Shown one piece after another: positions 61,919 to 64,000 of a stretch of 64,000 bases of DNA (within the stretch, counting starts at the first letter, position 1; every line of letters starts with the position of its first letter). The stretch covers positions 17,708,001 to 17,772,000 of the forward strand of contig JAQISU010000081.1 in assembly GCA_029339505.1 (NCBI GenBank), given 5' to 3'. The stretch is from Unio delphinus (lineage: Eukaryota > Mollusca > Bivalvia > Unionida > Unionidae). A program made the position numbers and the translations under genes. The notes under the pieces were generated by a model, which was not told the DNA's origin, did not search any database, and was given only the letters and a program-made list of their open reading frames with translations.

Positions 61919-62914
61919 TAATTGAGCAATCTGGACATTTAAAGACTGGTTGGTACATCTGTACTATCTTCAAAGGTTTACAAAAAGATATGCCTTGGTA
62001 ATTTTTTGGGTAAGATCTTTGGCATATTACATCATTTTGGTTCTGGACTTGGTATATTGGTGCAAACCCCTTCATGAGTGCATACTGGCTGCAACACTAG
62101 AAAAACGATGATAACGAAAACGCTAATTAAAGTTACCTGCATCTTAAACTTGCACTCTAAACAATAAAAAAAAAATATCCTTGACTTTTTTAAAAACTAA
62201 TTTAACTTGAATATGTTGATAATATGGTCACAGATATATCAATGACCAGAATTTTGTCATAGAAATGTCCATGTTATGGAGATGGTGACCTTAATATGTT
62301 CAGGTGAGCTTATACTGGTCATTCTGAATTAATGTCTAGATTTTAGATCAAACTAAATTTAAAAATCAAATTTAATAATGGCCTTGCCATGGAGACTTGA
62401 TATATTAAATAGACTTTAAATTCATCATGCACATTTTTGTCAGTTTATATACTTGCTTGGATATATCTCTAAAGAAACTCGTACAAAATCTTAATCTTTA
62501 TCTCTAAAGAAACTCGTACTATACCCTGGGACAGTATGTTCAGTTTGTCCATCAATGATGGCCAAACTGAACATACTGTCCCAGGGTATAGTATGTTTTG
62601 GCAGAATCACTCTAGATACACATCTTTAGATATATGTCTTAAACGAAGCAATATGCTTAATAAGATTTAAAAAAAACAAAAAGTACAGAGAAGTCCTCTG
62701 GATCAGTTACAAAAAGATGATATCACATCCTAAAATGATGAAACAAAATAGAAAATCGTAGTACTCTTTCAACTGAAATCATTTTGCCATGAAGTTCAGT
62801 ACGATGAAAATGCTGAATACACTTGGTAGCTTCATCTGCAGTTAACATGGTGACAAATCCATAACACCGAGATCCAGGACTACGAGCATTTGTAACAACC
62901 TTGGCACCAACAAC
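14734..62914 (-). CDS. SAFB: SAFB/SLTM-type scaffold attachment factor, C-terminal 760 codons (11 exons, 5' end outside window)
   Basis: Join, in minus order: 62914-62765, 60549-60456, 58761-58492, 56146-55830, 23544-23381, 22503-22375, 19761-19606, 18147-17923, 17596-17331, 16857-16699, 15086-14734. All junctions are GT-AG, phases agree throughout, and the sum is 2283 nt (760 residues plus TAA). Visible residues 1-50 are the second half of the RRM, with RNP1-like SRCYGFVTM and then HGKMISVER, nearly identical to vertebrate SAFB. Residues 51-277 are Lys/Glu-rich and end SFDKIK; 278-400 form an Arg/Glu coiled coil; WSEPKRAA lies near 405; then an Arg/Asp-rich segment and a Gly-rich tail ending MRRY. 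SAFB proteins are nuclear, bind scaffold/matrix-attachment DNA and RNA, and link transcription to splicing. The SAP domain and RRM start are beyond 64000. SAFB versus SLTM cannot be separated; invertebrates usually have one such gene. Confidence 0.95.
15087..16698 (-). other. SAFB intron (exon 10 to terminal exon)
   Basis: Holds a 5'-truncated copy of the GCRTAAT MITE (15300-15748) and an old coding-like remnant at 15854-16120 that resembles 41361-41546. Nothing else recognised. Confidence 0.7.
15300..15748 (+). mobile_element. GCRTAAT-family MITE, truncated copy
   Basis: Matches the right two thirds of 54655-55492, including the TTTTCTAATCCATCT block, GGTCTGTGG, GGTTACGCCAAAAGCATAAT and the terminal GGCTGGCATGTATG. 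The left terminal repeat is missing and a T-rich run stands in its place. Confidence 0.7.
16699..16857 (-). CDS. SAFB: SAFB exon: Gly/Ser-rich segment
   Basis: One hundred fifty-nine nt, phase 1 in and out. Encodes [37 protein letters not shown] and [16 protein letters not shown]. Acceptor GATTGCAG and donor TTAG|GTAAGC. RGG-like spacing suggests RNA contact, as in vertebrate SAFB tails. Confidence 0.92.
   Translation of the reverse strand, partial: KVAHRDLELEYLRDQGKTGKSVEVEVTAALRVHRMIAHTGKVVFHATKQQHY
16858..17330 (-). other. SAFB intron
   Basis: A 473-bp intron with no repeat or ORF of note. The minus-strand ORF 16978-17220 has no domain and no splice support. Confidence 0.7.
17331..17596 (-). 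CDS. SAFB: SAFB exon: Arg/Asp/Ser-rich segment II
   Basis: Two hundred sixty-six nt, phase 2 in and phase 1 out. Contains [38 protein letters not shown] and [17 protein letters not shown]. Acceptor GTTTTAG and donor CAGGG|GTCAGT; the donor was chosen because it alone keeps phase 1 with the next exon. Translation past it into 17293 is intron read-through. Confidence 0.9.
17923..18147 (-). CDS. SAFB: SAFB exon: Arg/Asp-rich segment I
   Basis: Two hundred twenty-five nt, phase 2 in and out. Rich in Arg, Asp and Asn: [20 protein letters not shown] through [20 protein letters not shown]. Acceptor ACTGTAG and donor GACAA|GTAAGT. A MITE lies only 25 bp upstream of its acceptor. Confidence 0.92.
18173..18768. 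mobile_element. TTAA-flanked MITE (piggyBac type), copy 1
   Basis: Flanked by TTAA at 18173-18176 and 18765-18768, with terminal inverted repeats CACATTAACCCCTAG and CAGGGGTTAATGTG. Most of its length is closely similar to 59478-60026, in the same orientation. It has no coding capacity. It lies in the intron 5' of the SAFB exon at 17923-18147 and stops 25 bp from that exon's acceptor. The TTAA target and CCCC/GGGG-bearing ends fit piggyBac-driven MITEs. Confidence 0.85.
18769..19605 (-). other. SAFB intron, remainder
   Basis: AT-rich intron sequence upstream of the MITE in gene orientation. No exon, ORF or repeat recognised. Confidence 0.6.
19606..19761 (-). CDS. SAFB: SAFB exon: WSEPKRAA block
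   Basis: One hundred fifty-six nt, phase 2 in and out. Encodes [20 protein letters not shown], then a Gly/Arg stretch and [18 protein letters not shown]. This matches the vertebrate DAYWPEAKRAALDERYHS block, one of the best markers of the family outside the RRM. Acceptor TTTTCCAG and donor ACAG|GTGAGG. Confidence 0.95.
19762..22374 (-). other. SAFB intron carrying one MITE
   Basis: Apart from the MITE at 20777-21632, no feature could be supported. The ORFs at 21223-21450 and 21915-22148 lack domains. Confidence 0.6.
20777..21632. mobile_element. non-autonomous DNA element with AGACCATTT ends
   Basis: The left end, ATAGACCATTTCAT, near 20777 mirrors the right end, TAAATGGTCTATTA, near 21620-21634. 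The interior is denser in CpG-containing motifs than its surroundings (ATCACGTGCC, CCACTCGATAGG, ACATCGTTTATCG), which suggests a different origin or age. A possible TA duplication flanks it. No second copy in the window and no transposase. Confidence 0.55.
22375..22503 (-). CDS. SAFB: SAFB exon: coiled coil continued
   Basis: One hundred twenty-nine nt, phase 2 in and out. Encodes [38 protein letters not shown] and LEKL, with regular Leu spacing typical of a long helix. Acceptor CTTGTAG and donor CTCAG|GTAGGT. Confidence 0.93.
22504..23380 (-). repeat. SAFB intron with dispersed repeat (copy 2 of 3 at about 22940-23095)
   Basis: The stretch around 22940-23095 contains GTACTGGACACAGATGACAG, TTTTTACTGAGATGGAC, GGACAGCAAGCAG and TTGCTTTGAGATGGC, colinear with 5200-5365 and 61145-61275. 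The rest of the intron is unremarkable. Confidence 0.55.
23381..23544 (-). CDS. SAFB: SAFB exon: start of Arg/Glu coiled coil
   Basis: One hundred sixty-four nt, phase 0 in and phase 2 out. Encodes [20 protein letters not shown], then [19 protein letters not shown] and [13 protein letters not shown]. Acceptor TTATAG and donor CTCAG|GTACTG. The alternating acidic and basic helix matches the RE-rich coiled coil of SAFB proteins, used for dimerisation and protein contacts. Confidence 0.93.
23706..27101. mobile_element. TA-flanked Tc1/mariner-type element interrupted by another
   Basis: Left end TAGTAAAACCTGTCATGAG after TA at 23704-23705. Right end, reverse complement, CAGTAAAACCTGTTATGAG, with TA at 27102-27103. 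Inner repeats of the same theme (CCCTGTTATGAATGACCACC near 23785) give a subterminal array. TA duplication and CAGT ends fit the mariner/pogo superfamily. Removing the nested element leaves about 1.5 kb, too short and broken for a transposase. Confidence 0.75.
24857..26711 (-). mobile_element. Tigger/pogo-like element nested in the mariner-type element
   Basis: Perfect ends CAGTGGAACCCCGCTATAAC and, at the right, the reverse complement of the same. TA at 24855-24856 and 26712-26713. GCGTTA-rich subterminal repeats occur at both ends (CGCGTTAAAAGCGGGGTCGC; CGCGTTATGGCGGGGCGCG). On the minus strand, near 25620-25690, [17 protein letters not shown] resembles the start of a Tigger/CENP-B DNA-binding domain. 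The rest of the transposase is gone. It shares long internal blocks with 33950-35350. Confidence 0.85.
28100..28500. other. unassigned intron sequence
   Basis: The plus-strand ORF 28171-28407 has no domain or splice context, and no repeat partner was found. Treated as intronic sequence. Confidence 0.3.
29116..29940. mobile_element. TTAA-type DNA element, diverged
   Basis: Left end TTAG then CACATTAACCCCTGCTG. Right end GGCTCAGGGGTTGATGTA before TTAA (29937-29940). The ends resemble those of the MITEs at 18173 and 59478, but the interior is unrelated to them. It contains short CpG-bearing blocks (GCCTCGATAACTCG, CCTCGACAACATGG) near the left end. Non-coding. Likely a distant relative sharing a piggyBac transposase. 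Confidence 0.65.
30188..31216 (+). mobile_element. piggyBac-like element, internally deleted (copy B)
   Basis: Full-length ends: TTAA at 30188-30191 followed by CCATTAAAGTGTTAGTC, and GCACATTAAGGG before TTAA at 31213-31216. The interior includes a remnant reading [16 protein letters not shown] near 30440-30490, shared with copy C (50123-50320), then sequence aligned with copies A and C. Reading frames are broken. Confidence 0.8.
32330..32740 (+). pseudogene. piggyBac-type transposase N-terminal fragment
   Basis: An ORF from 32360 encodes [20 protein letters not shown], acidic like the N-termini of piggyBac transposases. A frameshift near 32485 leads into another frame reading [35 protein letters not shown] and a stop after KYML near 32735. 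Acidic D/E-F-x-x-F repeats precede the catalytic region in this family. The assignment is by composition and context; no terminal repeats were found here. Confidence 0.45.
32950..33870 (+). mobile_element. piggyBac-like fragment (copy D), inverted relative of 35855-38127
   Basis: Colinear, in opposite orientation, with the element at 35855-38127: a CATTCAATGGCCG block, TCTGATTGGTTACAAATG, then an acidic N-terminal remnant. Within 33434-33658 (plus), [19 protein letters not shown] fits the piggyBac pattern F...L...I...TN.YA that begins the dimerisation/catalytic region. Stops and frameshifts throughout; ends not found. Confidence 0.65.
33950..35350 (-). mobile_element. Tigger/pogo-like element, decayed, with CENP-B-type domain remnant
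   Basis: Reading the minus strand from about 34330 down gives [35 protein letters not shown] (first helix-turn-helix), then after stops [20 protein letters not shown] near 34110-34050 and [16 protein letters not shown], which fit the CENP-B/Tigger DNA-binding domain. The right part (34590-34880) is homologous to 25970-26220 of the nested Tigger element, and GCGTTATCG near 35308 is a decayed subterminal repeat. No catalytic domain survives. Confidence 0.75.
35855..38127 (-). mobile_element. piggyBac-like element with eroded ends (copy E)
   Basis: Right end GGGCCGAATGAG before TTAA (38124-38127). Left end ATAACTCATTCAGCCCC, so TTAA has mutated to ATAA. The minus strand from about 37875 reads [20 protein letters not shown] after a possible start, an acidic piggyBac-type N-terminus, followed by stops. 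36000-36450 matches 33560-33870 in inverted order. The non-homologous middle (about 36450-37550) may hold another insertion. Confidence 0.65.
38694..38736 (-). other. SAFB: candidate 43-bp alternative (poison) exon of the SAFB gene
   Basis: On the minus strand the segment is bounded by TGTCATTGCAG and CTG|GTGAGT, a strong donor. Its length is not a multiple of 3. Joined to the upstream exon (phase 0) it reads AGA TGA, a stop at its second codon. Skipping it joins SFDKIK directly to [10 protein letters not shown] in frame, as in relatives. Another frame reads [14 protein letters not shown] into EERERE and would be coding if an unseen exon supplied two extra bases. No RNA evidence is available here. 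Confidence 0.35.
41350..41546 (-). pseudogene. coding-like remnant shared with 15854-16120
   Basis: The minus ORF reads [19 protein letters not shown], then [19 protein letters not shown]. The segment at 15854-16120 aligns at DNA level over about 180 bp (TTTTTTC.TTT..GAGTG, ATCTTGCCTGGGT, CAATGTCTTTCA) and reads [13 protein letters not shown] at the same place. It is probably a piece of an old transposon ORF. Family not recognised. Confidence 0.4.
41575..41955 (+). mobile_element. LINE (CR1/L2-like) 3' end
   Basis: One plus frame gives [20 protein letters not shown] then IKLTYFAM and a stop. This is the shape of the C-terminal end of many LINE reverse transcriptase ORFs (LWN.LP..LR...S...FK..LKTHLF). 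About 200 bp later comes TTGTAAAGCGCTTAGAGCTT, ending in (TTA)n. 5'-truncated; the tail also occurs at 1915 and 4519. Confidence 0.75.
42756..42806. repeat. 17-bp perfect inverted repeat
   Basis: Arms CACAGACCCAGATCTGC (42756-42772) and GCAGATCTGGGTCTGTG (42790-42806) separated by 17 bases. Could form a stable hairpin in RNA. No target duplication or coding content seen. Confidence 0.8.
43148..43199 (+). repeat. right-end fragment of GCRTAAT MITE
   Basis: GAAAAAAAGCATAATTATTACACCAAAAGCATAATAGATG followed by GTGTATGA matches the terminal 50 bp of the MITEs at 54655 and 57030. Confidence 0.55.
44389..44465. repeat. isolated piggyBac-type terminus
   Basis: TTAA at 44389-44392 followed by CCCTTAAAGTACTAGTTGC, like the left end of copy B at 30188. 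A second inverted stretch, TAGTGCTAGTCATGACTTAA, follows 50 bp later. No element body or opposite end identified. Confidence 0.45.
45385..45454. repeat. (AT)n microsatellite
   Basis: About 70 bp of uninterrupted AT dinucleotides. A (CA)n tract lies at 45057-45079. Confidence 0.95.
46340..47867 (-). mobile_element. hAT-type transposon with decayed transposase
   Basis: Ends CAGACCCGCCAAC (46340) and GTTGGCAGGTCTG (to 47867), each bordered by TTACAT, a partial target duplication. Minus-strand ORFs run in the expected order. The last (46513-46719) contains [20 protein letters not shown], the conserved start of the hAT C-terminal dimerisation domain. 46607-46999, 47033-47284 and 47281-47502 cover upstream pieces in shifting frames. 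A poly-C run at 46689-46706 interrupts the C-terminal region. About 1.5 kb, shorter than an intact element, so inactive. Confidence 0.82.
48330..49182 (+). mobile_element. piggyBac-derived element with CCCTTTCATCACTA ends
   Basis: TTAA at 48330-48333 and 49179-49182. Perfect 14-bp terminal inverted repeats CCCTTTCATCACTA / TAGTGATGAAAGGG. From 48676 a short frame reads [20 protein letters not shown] then EPDEV and a stop, the acidic D-S-D...F-E-G-F motif typical of piggyBac transposase N-termini. The catalytic domain is deleted. Subterminal CTACCGGTGTAATGGTCTGG and ACCGCTTTACCGGTCTGGGG form an internal repeat near the left end. Confidence 0.85.
50123..50320 (+). pseudogene. acidic N-terminal piece of a piggyBac-like transposase
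   Basis: Sixty-five residues, with an acidic core [18 protein letters not shown] and then [13 protein letters not shown]. Closest in-window relative is the remnant in copy B (30440-30510). The frame stops just before the hAT insertion at 50344. Acidic N-termini are typical of this family; function is lost. Confidence 0.55.
50344..52336 (-). mobile_element. hAT-type transposon inserted in piggyBac copy C
   Basis: Ends CAGGGTTCATACTGAAC and TATACGAACCCTG, which match as inverted repeats (CAGGGTTCxTA). Subterminal CTTTCAAAGACC / CTTTGAAGGTCTTTGA repeats face inward at both ends. The minus ORF 50967-51236 contains [20 protein letters not shown], similar to the C-terminal part of one hAT transposase clade. 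Downstream on the same strand [13 protein letters not shown] (about 50735-50776) fits the SNSLRR.AKEK tail of that clade. A clear 8-bp target duplication was not found. Confidence 0.78.
53020..53334 (-). repeat. tRNA-derived SINE, near full length
   Basis: Read on the minus strand it starts with a tRNA-like GTGGCCTAGTGGTTACAACA and a GTGGTTTCGATACC B-box, passes through GGTACTAACAGCTGCCTC, shares the central TGTGAAAAAGCTTGCCAGTA with the other copies, and ends in TGGAAAATGGTGTTAAAC. It truncates piggyBac copy C. Confidence 0.8.
54655..55492. mobile_element. GCRTAAT-family MITE, complete copy
   Basis: Terminal inverted repeats ATACACGCCAACC (left) and GGTTGGCATGTATGCATA (right). Both subterminal regions are packed with short direct and inverted motifs (GCGTAATCCA, GCGGAATCCA, GCATAATCCA; AAGCGTAATGATTACGCC). 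No coding potential; the minus ORF 55222-55518 is a chance frame also found in the second copy. About 0.84 kb. Superfamily unknown. Confidence 0.75.
55830..56146 (-). CDS. SAFB: SAFB exon: MDK block to SFDKIK block
   Basis: Three hundred seventeen nt, phase 1 in and phase 0 out. Carries [18 protein letters not shown] near its start, equivalent to vertebrate TVVMDKSKGVPVISVK, then a Lys/Glu/Ser-rich region and [18 protein letters not shown] at its end, equivalent to SREKRSVVSFDKVK. Donor AAG|GTAAGA is strong. It opens the 32-kb intron. The plus-strand ORF 55777-56208 is its antisense shadow. Confidence 0.95.
57030..58092. mobile_element. GCRTAAT-family MITE, second complete copy
   Basis: Left end GTACATGCCAACCCCTGAC, right end GGTTGGCATGTATGTATA. 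Colinear with 54655-55492 over the whole length except for the SINE at 57716-57924. The terminal motif AAGCATAATGATTACACC is preserved. Confidence 0.78.
57716..57924 (-). repeat. truncated SINE inside the MITE, with 12-bp TSD
   Basis: Bounded by GTCTGTGGGATT at 57704-57715 and again at 57925-57936. Reads on the minus strand, ending TTAAAAATGGCGTTAAAGC then an A/C-rich tail. The tRNA-like head is missing. Confidence 0.88.
58492..58761 (-). CDS. SAFB: SAFB exon: Lys/Asp repeats then Arg/His/Ser-rich segment
   Basis: Two hundred seventy nt, phase 1 in and out. Begins with [17 protein letters not shown] repeats, then [16 protein letters not shown], and ends in a His/Ser/Arg-rich part, [19 protein letters not shown]. 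Acceptor TTTTTTAG and donor CAG|GTTGTA. It is unusually charged even for this family, and the His-rich part may be lineage-specific. Confidence 0.9.
58762..60455 (-). other. SAFB intron with MITE copy 2
   Basis: Contains the TTAA-flanked MITE at 59478-60026. The remainder is AT-rich without recognised features. Confidence 0.7.
59478..60026. mobile_element. TTAA-flanked MITE (piggyBac type), copy 2
   Basis: TTAA at 59478-59481 and 60023-60026. Ends CACATTAACCCCTATC / CCAGGGGTTAATGTG. Closely similar to 18173-18768 along most of its length, about 47 bp shorter by small deletions. Confidence 0.87.
60456..60549 (-). CDS. SAFB: SAFB exon: Lys/Ser-rich linker
   Basis: Ninety-four nt, phase 0 in and phase 1 out. 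Encodes [20 protein letters not shown], then [11 protein letters not shown]. Acceptor CCAG and donor GAAG|GTTTGT. A low-complexity basic linker just after the RRM, as in vertebrate SAFB. Confidence 0.9.
61145..61275 (+). repeat. dispersed repeat of unknown class (copy 3 of 3)
   Basis: Contains ATTGGACACAGACAACAG, TTTTTACTGAAATAGACC and CTGGACAGCAAGCAAG, colinear with 5200-5365 and 22940-23095. Confidence 0.5.
61811..61915. repeat. (TA)n microsatellite with duplicated flank
   Basis: Long TA run interrupted near the left end by TAGATAATTGAGCAAT, which recurs at the right edge (about 61915-61930), so part of the tract looks like a duplication. The IYIY-type ORF here is an artefact. Confidence 0.9.
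62518..62592. repeat. 75-bp near-perfect palindrome (30-bp arms)
   Basis: Arms 62518-62547 and 62563-62592 are perfect reverse complements (beginning ACTATACCCTGGGACAGT). The 15-base centre is itself CCATCA-A-TGATGG with one T and one C at its edges. The only unpaired positions are one base mismatch and the central A. Confidence 0.95.
62765..62914 (-). CDS. SAFB: SAFB exon: second half of RRM
   Basis: Fifty codons, phase 0 at both ends. Starts [20 protein letters not shown], carries the RNP1 core and ends HGKMISVER. The acceptor is TTTCAG on the minus strand. The donor AGA|GTACTA is weak but is the only one that keeps frame with the next exon ([10 protein letters not shown]), matching the family's SVEKAKNEP order. 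Confidence 0.95.
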
Positions 62915-64000
62915 CTGAAATGGGATAGAAACATATTGTACATGAAGTTTGTTATTTTTCAAATTTACAACTTCCTATCTTGAGAAATGAATTTTTCACT
63001 TGTCTAAATTTGGACAAGTTATAATTTAAATATTCACCCTCAGTGAAAGGCGTAACACTAAGTTGGTACCTTTAACCCTAATCCTAAGATTATGCAGTGC
63101 AAATTCAGATGCAAAGGTCAAATAATAGCCTATAACTGCATAATGTCAGCCAAAAGAAGCCTTAAAAGTCTCCATGCTGCAGGCCCCAAATGTCTGATTC
63201 CAGTTTTTTTTTAAACTTCTGGTTTGTCCAGTTTACTGTCATGAAAATGTGTTGCAATGGGGTGGAACAAAACATTCGAGCAACCTGATGGATAAAGTTT
63301 TACTGTATTTATATCACAACAGAAATACATATTAAGTAGCAGGTAGCAACTTACTGCTTGATCCTGAAGCAAATATATTTATGAATATGCGAAAACGATT
63401 ACTCAATGCAAGACTGAAATGCCCATTCGTATTATCTGTATCTGTTAGTGTTTGTCTTTCATCTTCACTTTGAAGATGCTTGCTCGAAAATTCAATCAAG
63501 CACTTAAACACTAATCATCTTACATTTAAAGGTCCACGATTTTCCTGGAAATACATCATTAAGTTCCTTAACTGAATTCACATTAAAAACAAAACCTTGA
63601 CAGGATGGAAGCAATTGCACTTAACAAGAATGTGCTCCACTGACCATGTACATTGGCAGGGCACTCTTACATAACTGGTTTGATTTTATGAAGGTTTGTT
63701 TGTGGAGTTTTCTTTCCACATATTTAGCCAAGTATATAAACGGGCAGAAAGGTCATTCATTAAACCATATTTCCTTGTGATGTTACCTATCCCCATGTAA
63801 AAAAAAATATAGTATTTAATATGCTATTTCTTTATGAAAGCTTTTCTAATAAAAGCTTATCTGATGAGATGGTCTATTCTGTTATAAATATCTTATAGCA
63901 ATTTTTTGGACACCAGTGAAGTACATCATTTATAATTTTTTCTATGGTTTTGCATTAGCAGGTTGTTAGTGAAAAGGAATGGCAGTTGTTGTAGGGTTTA
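62915..64000 (-). other. SAFB intron interrupting the RRM
   Basis: The RRM is split just before VVGAKVV. The exon with its first half (family pattern LWVSGLSS..RATDLK..F..YGK) is not found up to 64000, so this intron exceeds 1.08 kb. No repeat recognised. Confidence 0.7.

Larger units (their letters stand above)
60550..62764 (-). other. SAFB intron with palindrome and microsatellite
   Basis: Includes dispersed repeat copy 3 (about 61145-61275), a (TA)n tract (61811-61915) and a 75-bp near-perfect palindrome (62518-62592). Confidence 0.7.

Noticed and set aside
61725..62075. 116-codon minus ORF with Ile-Tyr repeats
   Set aside because: Produced by the (TA)n microsatellite read in frame.

Overview
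This is animal (metazoan) genomic DNA. It is AT-rich, with small coding exons far apart, very large introns and many decayed transposons. A lophotrochozoan, probably a mollusc, is the best guess. That is an inference from the tRNA-derived SINE whose 3' end reads TGCTGAAAAATGGCGTTAAA, a tail I associate with molluscan SINEs, and from the overall repeat style. No bacterial-type operon, CRISPR array, rRNA or functional tRNA is visible.

Two host genes can be supported, and they are convergent. (1) On the + strand, 2652-2901 is the terminal coding exon of an SR-family splicing factor, an Arg/Ser-rich tail ending in a stop. Its RRM exons lie left of the window. (2) On the - strand, a SAFB/SLTM-type scaffold attachment factor (SAP-RRM-RE/RG-rich nuclear RNA/DNA-binding protein) fills most of the window. 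Eleven coding exons join in frame from 62914 down to a stop at 14734. They encode the last 760 residues: the second half of the RRM, a Lys/Glu-rich linker, the SFDKIK block, an Arg/Glu-rich coiled coil, the conserved WSEPKRAA block, an Arg/Asp-rich segment and a Gly-rich C-terminus ending MRRY. The SAP domain and the first half of the RRM lie right of the window.

Layout from left to right: 1-611 is the tail of a piggyBac-like element; 612-2651 is probable SR-gene intron; 2652-2901 is the SR exon; 2902-14733 is 3' UTR and intergenic DNA with SINEs, a TTAA-flanked DNA element and GCAG-rich patches; 14734-23544 is the 3' cluster of SAFB exons; 23545-55829 is a 32-kb SAFB intron that works as a transposon trap; 55830-62914 holds the upstream SAFB exons; 62915-64000 is intron.

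The 32-kb intron holds a mariner/Tigger-type element nested in another TA-flanked element, at least five piggyBac-derived pieces from several lineages, two hAT elements (one nested in a piggyBac copy), a LINE 3' end and a long AT microsatellite. It also holds a possible 43-bp cassette exon at 38694-38736 whose inclusion would put a stop codon right after the SFDKIK block.

Both host genes encode nuclear RNA-processing factors. I saw no evidence of a novel multi-gene system. The items most worth a second look are the candidate poison exon, a near-perfect 75-nt palindrome in a SAFB intron, a MITE inserted 25 bp from a splice acceptor, and several undescribed-looking MITE families.
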